6,606 nucleotides of DNA from Anaerolineae bacterium (lineage in GTDB: Bacteria > Chloroflexota > Anaerolineae > B4-G1 > SLSP01). Positions 5,887 through 6,606 of this stretch are shown here, piece after piece. A program made the position numbers and the translations under genes. A model generated the notes under the pieces. The model was not told the DNA's origin. It saw only the letters and a program-made list of their open reading frames with translations, and did not search any database. The stretch covers positions 1-6,606 of the forward strand of contig JAFGSL010000189.1 of NCBI GenBank assembly GCA_016934645.1. The letters run 5' to 3'. Each line of letters opens with the position of its first letter. Within the stretch, counting starts at the first letter, position 1.

Positions 5887-6606
5887 TTAGTATTTGCGTC
5901 CCTGGGCGATAGCCGGGAGGTTCGGATCGATCATAAAGAAGACGCTTTCCTCGGAAGGAATCCACTTGGGCAGCGTTTCGCCATTCATTGCCGCGAGTGC
6001 GGCTGCATAGACCTGCGGGGCCAACAAGGGATTGCACTCCACGGTCACGTTCAGCGTCCCGTCCAGCATCGCCTGGAAGGCGCCGGCGGTGGCATCTACG
6101 GAAATGAGCTTGACGTCCACAGCGGGAACCAAACCGGCTTCCTTGAGGGCCTCGATCGCGCCGAAGGCCATCTCGTCGTTCTGACCGAAAATCCCTTGAA
6201 CGTCGGTGGTCTCTTTCAACCAGGCCTCGGTCACTTGCTTGCCTTCGACGACGCTCCAGTTCGCGGTCTGGCTCTTGGTCACTTCGATGCCGCACGCTTT
6301 GGCAGTCTCGCGGAATCCGGTGCCGCGGTCGATGGCCGGGGCAGAACCCACGTTGCCGACCAGTTCCCAAACCTTCTTGGAGGCGCTGCCCTCGAGCAGT
6401 TTACACATTTCCCGGCCGGCTTTGCGGCCTTCTTCTACGAAGTCGGCGCCGATGAAGGTCACGTACAAGTCCTCGAAACCGTCGATGCGGCGGTCCGAGA
6501 GCAAGACGAGCTTGTTGGCAGCCTTGGCATCCTTGAGCACCTGTTCCCAACCCGTGACCTCAAGCGGCGACATCACGATGACGTTCACTTCGGGGTCCTG
6601 GATGAA
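5887..6606 (-). CDS. ytfQ: YtfQ-like periplasmic or lipid-anchored sugar-binding protein (5' end outside window)
   Basis: The reading frame is open from the right edge, beginning FIQDPEVNVIVMSP, and gives 239 residues to TAA at 5887-5889. GTG 6588 is an internal valine and not the start. The family is about 320 residues long, so roughly the first 80, including the export signal, are missing. The fragment aligns with E. coli YtfQ, the galactofuranose-binding protein: SPLEVTGWEQVLKDAKAA (13-30), LLSDRRID (35-42, with the DR pair found in sugar-binding pockets of this class), GSAPAIDRGTGF (87-98), GQNDEMAFGAIEALKEAG (141-158), SVDATAG (169-175) and the last-lobe strand NVTVECNP (186-193). It belongs to the type I periplasmic-binding-protein fold (ribose/galactose type). 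It captures sugar outside the membrane and delivers it to the two permeases encoded downstream. The ligand may be galactofuranose or another sugar; matching E. coli motifs do not prove identical specificity. Confidence 0.92.
   Translation of the reverse strand, partial: FIQDPEVNVIVMSPLEVTGWEQVLKDAKAANKLVLLSDRRIDGFEDLYVTFIGADFVEEGRKAGREMCKLLEGSASKKVWELVGNVGSAPAIDRGTGFRETAKACGIEVTKSQTANWSVVEGKQVTEAWLKETTDVQGIFGQNDEMAFGAIEALKEAGLVPAVDVKLISVDATAGAFQAMLDGTLNVTVECNPLLAPQVYAAALAAMNGETLPKWIPSEESVFFMIDPNLPAIAQGRKY

Noticed and set aside
5873..5890. Short palindrome CTAAAA ... TTTTAG at the end of the binding-protein gene.
   Set aside because: Only six AT-rich base pairs overlapping the stop codon and no following T-run; too weak to call a terminator.
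5873..6370. Minus-strand open frame overlapping the binding-protein gene in another frame.
   Set aside because: Its translation is dominated by arginine and glycine as expected of an out-of-frame shadow, while the overlapping frame matches YtfQ.

Overview
The window carries one tightly packed minus-strand operon plus the start of a separate minus-strand gene. No plus-strand gene, tRNA, rRNA, insertion sequence or CRISPR array is visible. The sequence is moderately GC-rich by eye. The style of the accessory proteins (a C-terminal domain with paired cysteines, and a membrane-anchored beta-rich protein) and a probable leaderless promoter remind me of Chloroflexota (Anaerolineae-like) genomes. 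That assignment is an inference, because no taxonomic marker is present.

The operon runs from the right edge to about position 541. Its order in transcription is a YtfQ-like sugar-binding protein (partial, 5887-6606), a YtfR-like double ATPase (4217-5740), a YtfT-like permease (3153-4220), a YjfF-like permease with a long extra C-terminal part (1586-3151), and a membrane-anchored protein of unknown function (624-1559). The first four are the complete parts list of a CUT2-type sugar ABC importer. Their closest match from memory is the E. coli YtfQ-YtfR-YtfT-YjfF galactofuranose transporter. The ATPase and first permease overlap by ATGA, the two permeases are one base apart, and the last gene follows after 26 nt, so translational coupling is likely. 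The operon's own promoter lies outside the window. The transcript ends at a strong intrinsic terminator (541-582).

Two departures from the textbook transporter stand out. The YjfF-like permease is about 190 residues longer than E. coli YjfF. The extension has one extra membrane helix and a domain with four cysteines that is predicted to lie outside the cytoplasm. The operon also ends with a second protein whose bulk should lie outside the cytoplasm. The importer may therefore carry two surface-exposed accessory modules of unknown role.

The 146-nt gap between the binding-protein and ATPase genes holds a strong hairpin and, across it, a 17-codon ORF with a near-ideal ribosome-binding site. Both could set expression of the membrane and ATPase parts relative to the binding protein.

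Left of the terminator, a class I SAM-dependent methyltransferase resembling Bacillus YrrT starts at 507 and runs off the left edge. Its predicted -35 box overlaps the operon terminator's T-tract, and its predicted transcription start falls on or next to the start codon, so its mRNA may be leaderless.
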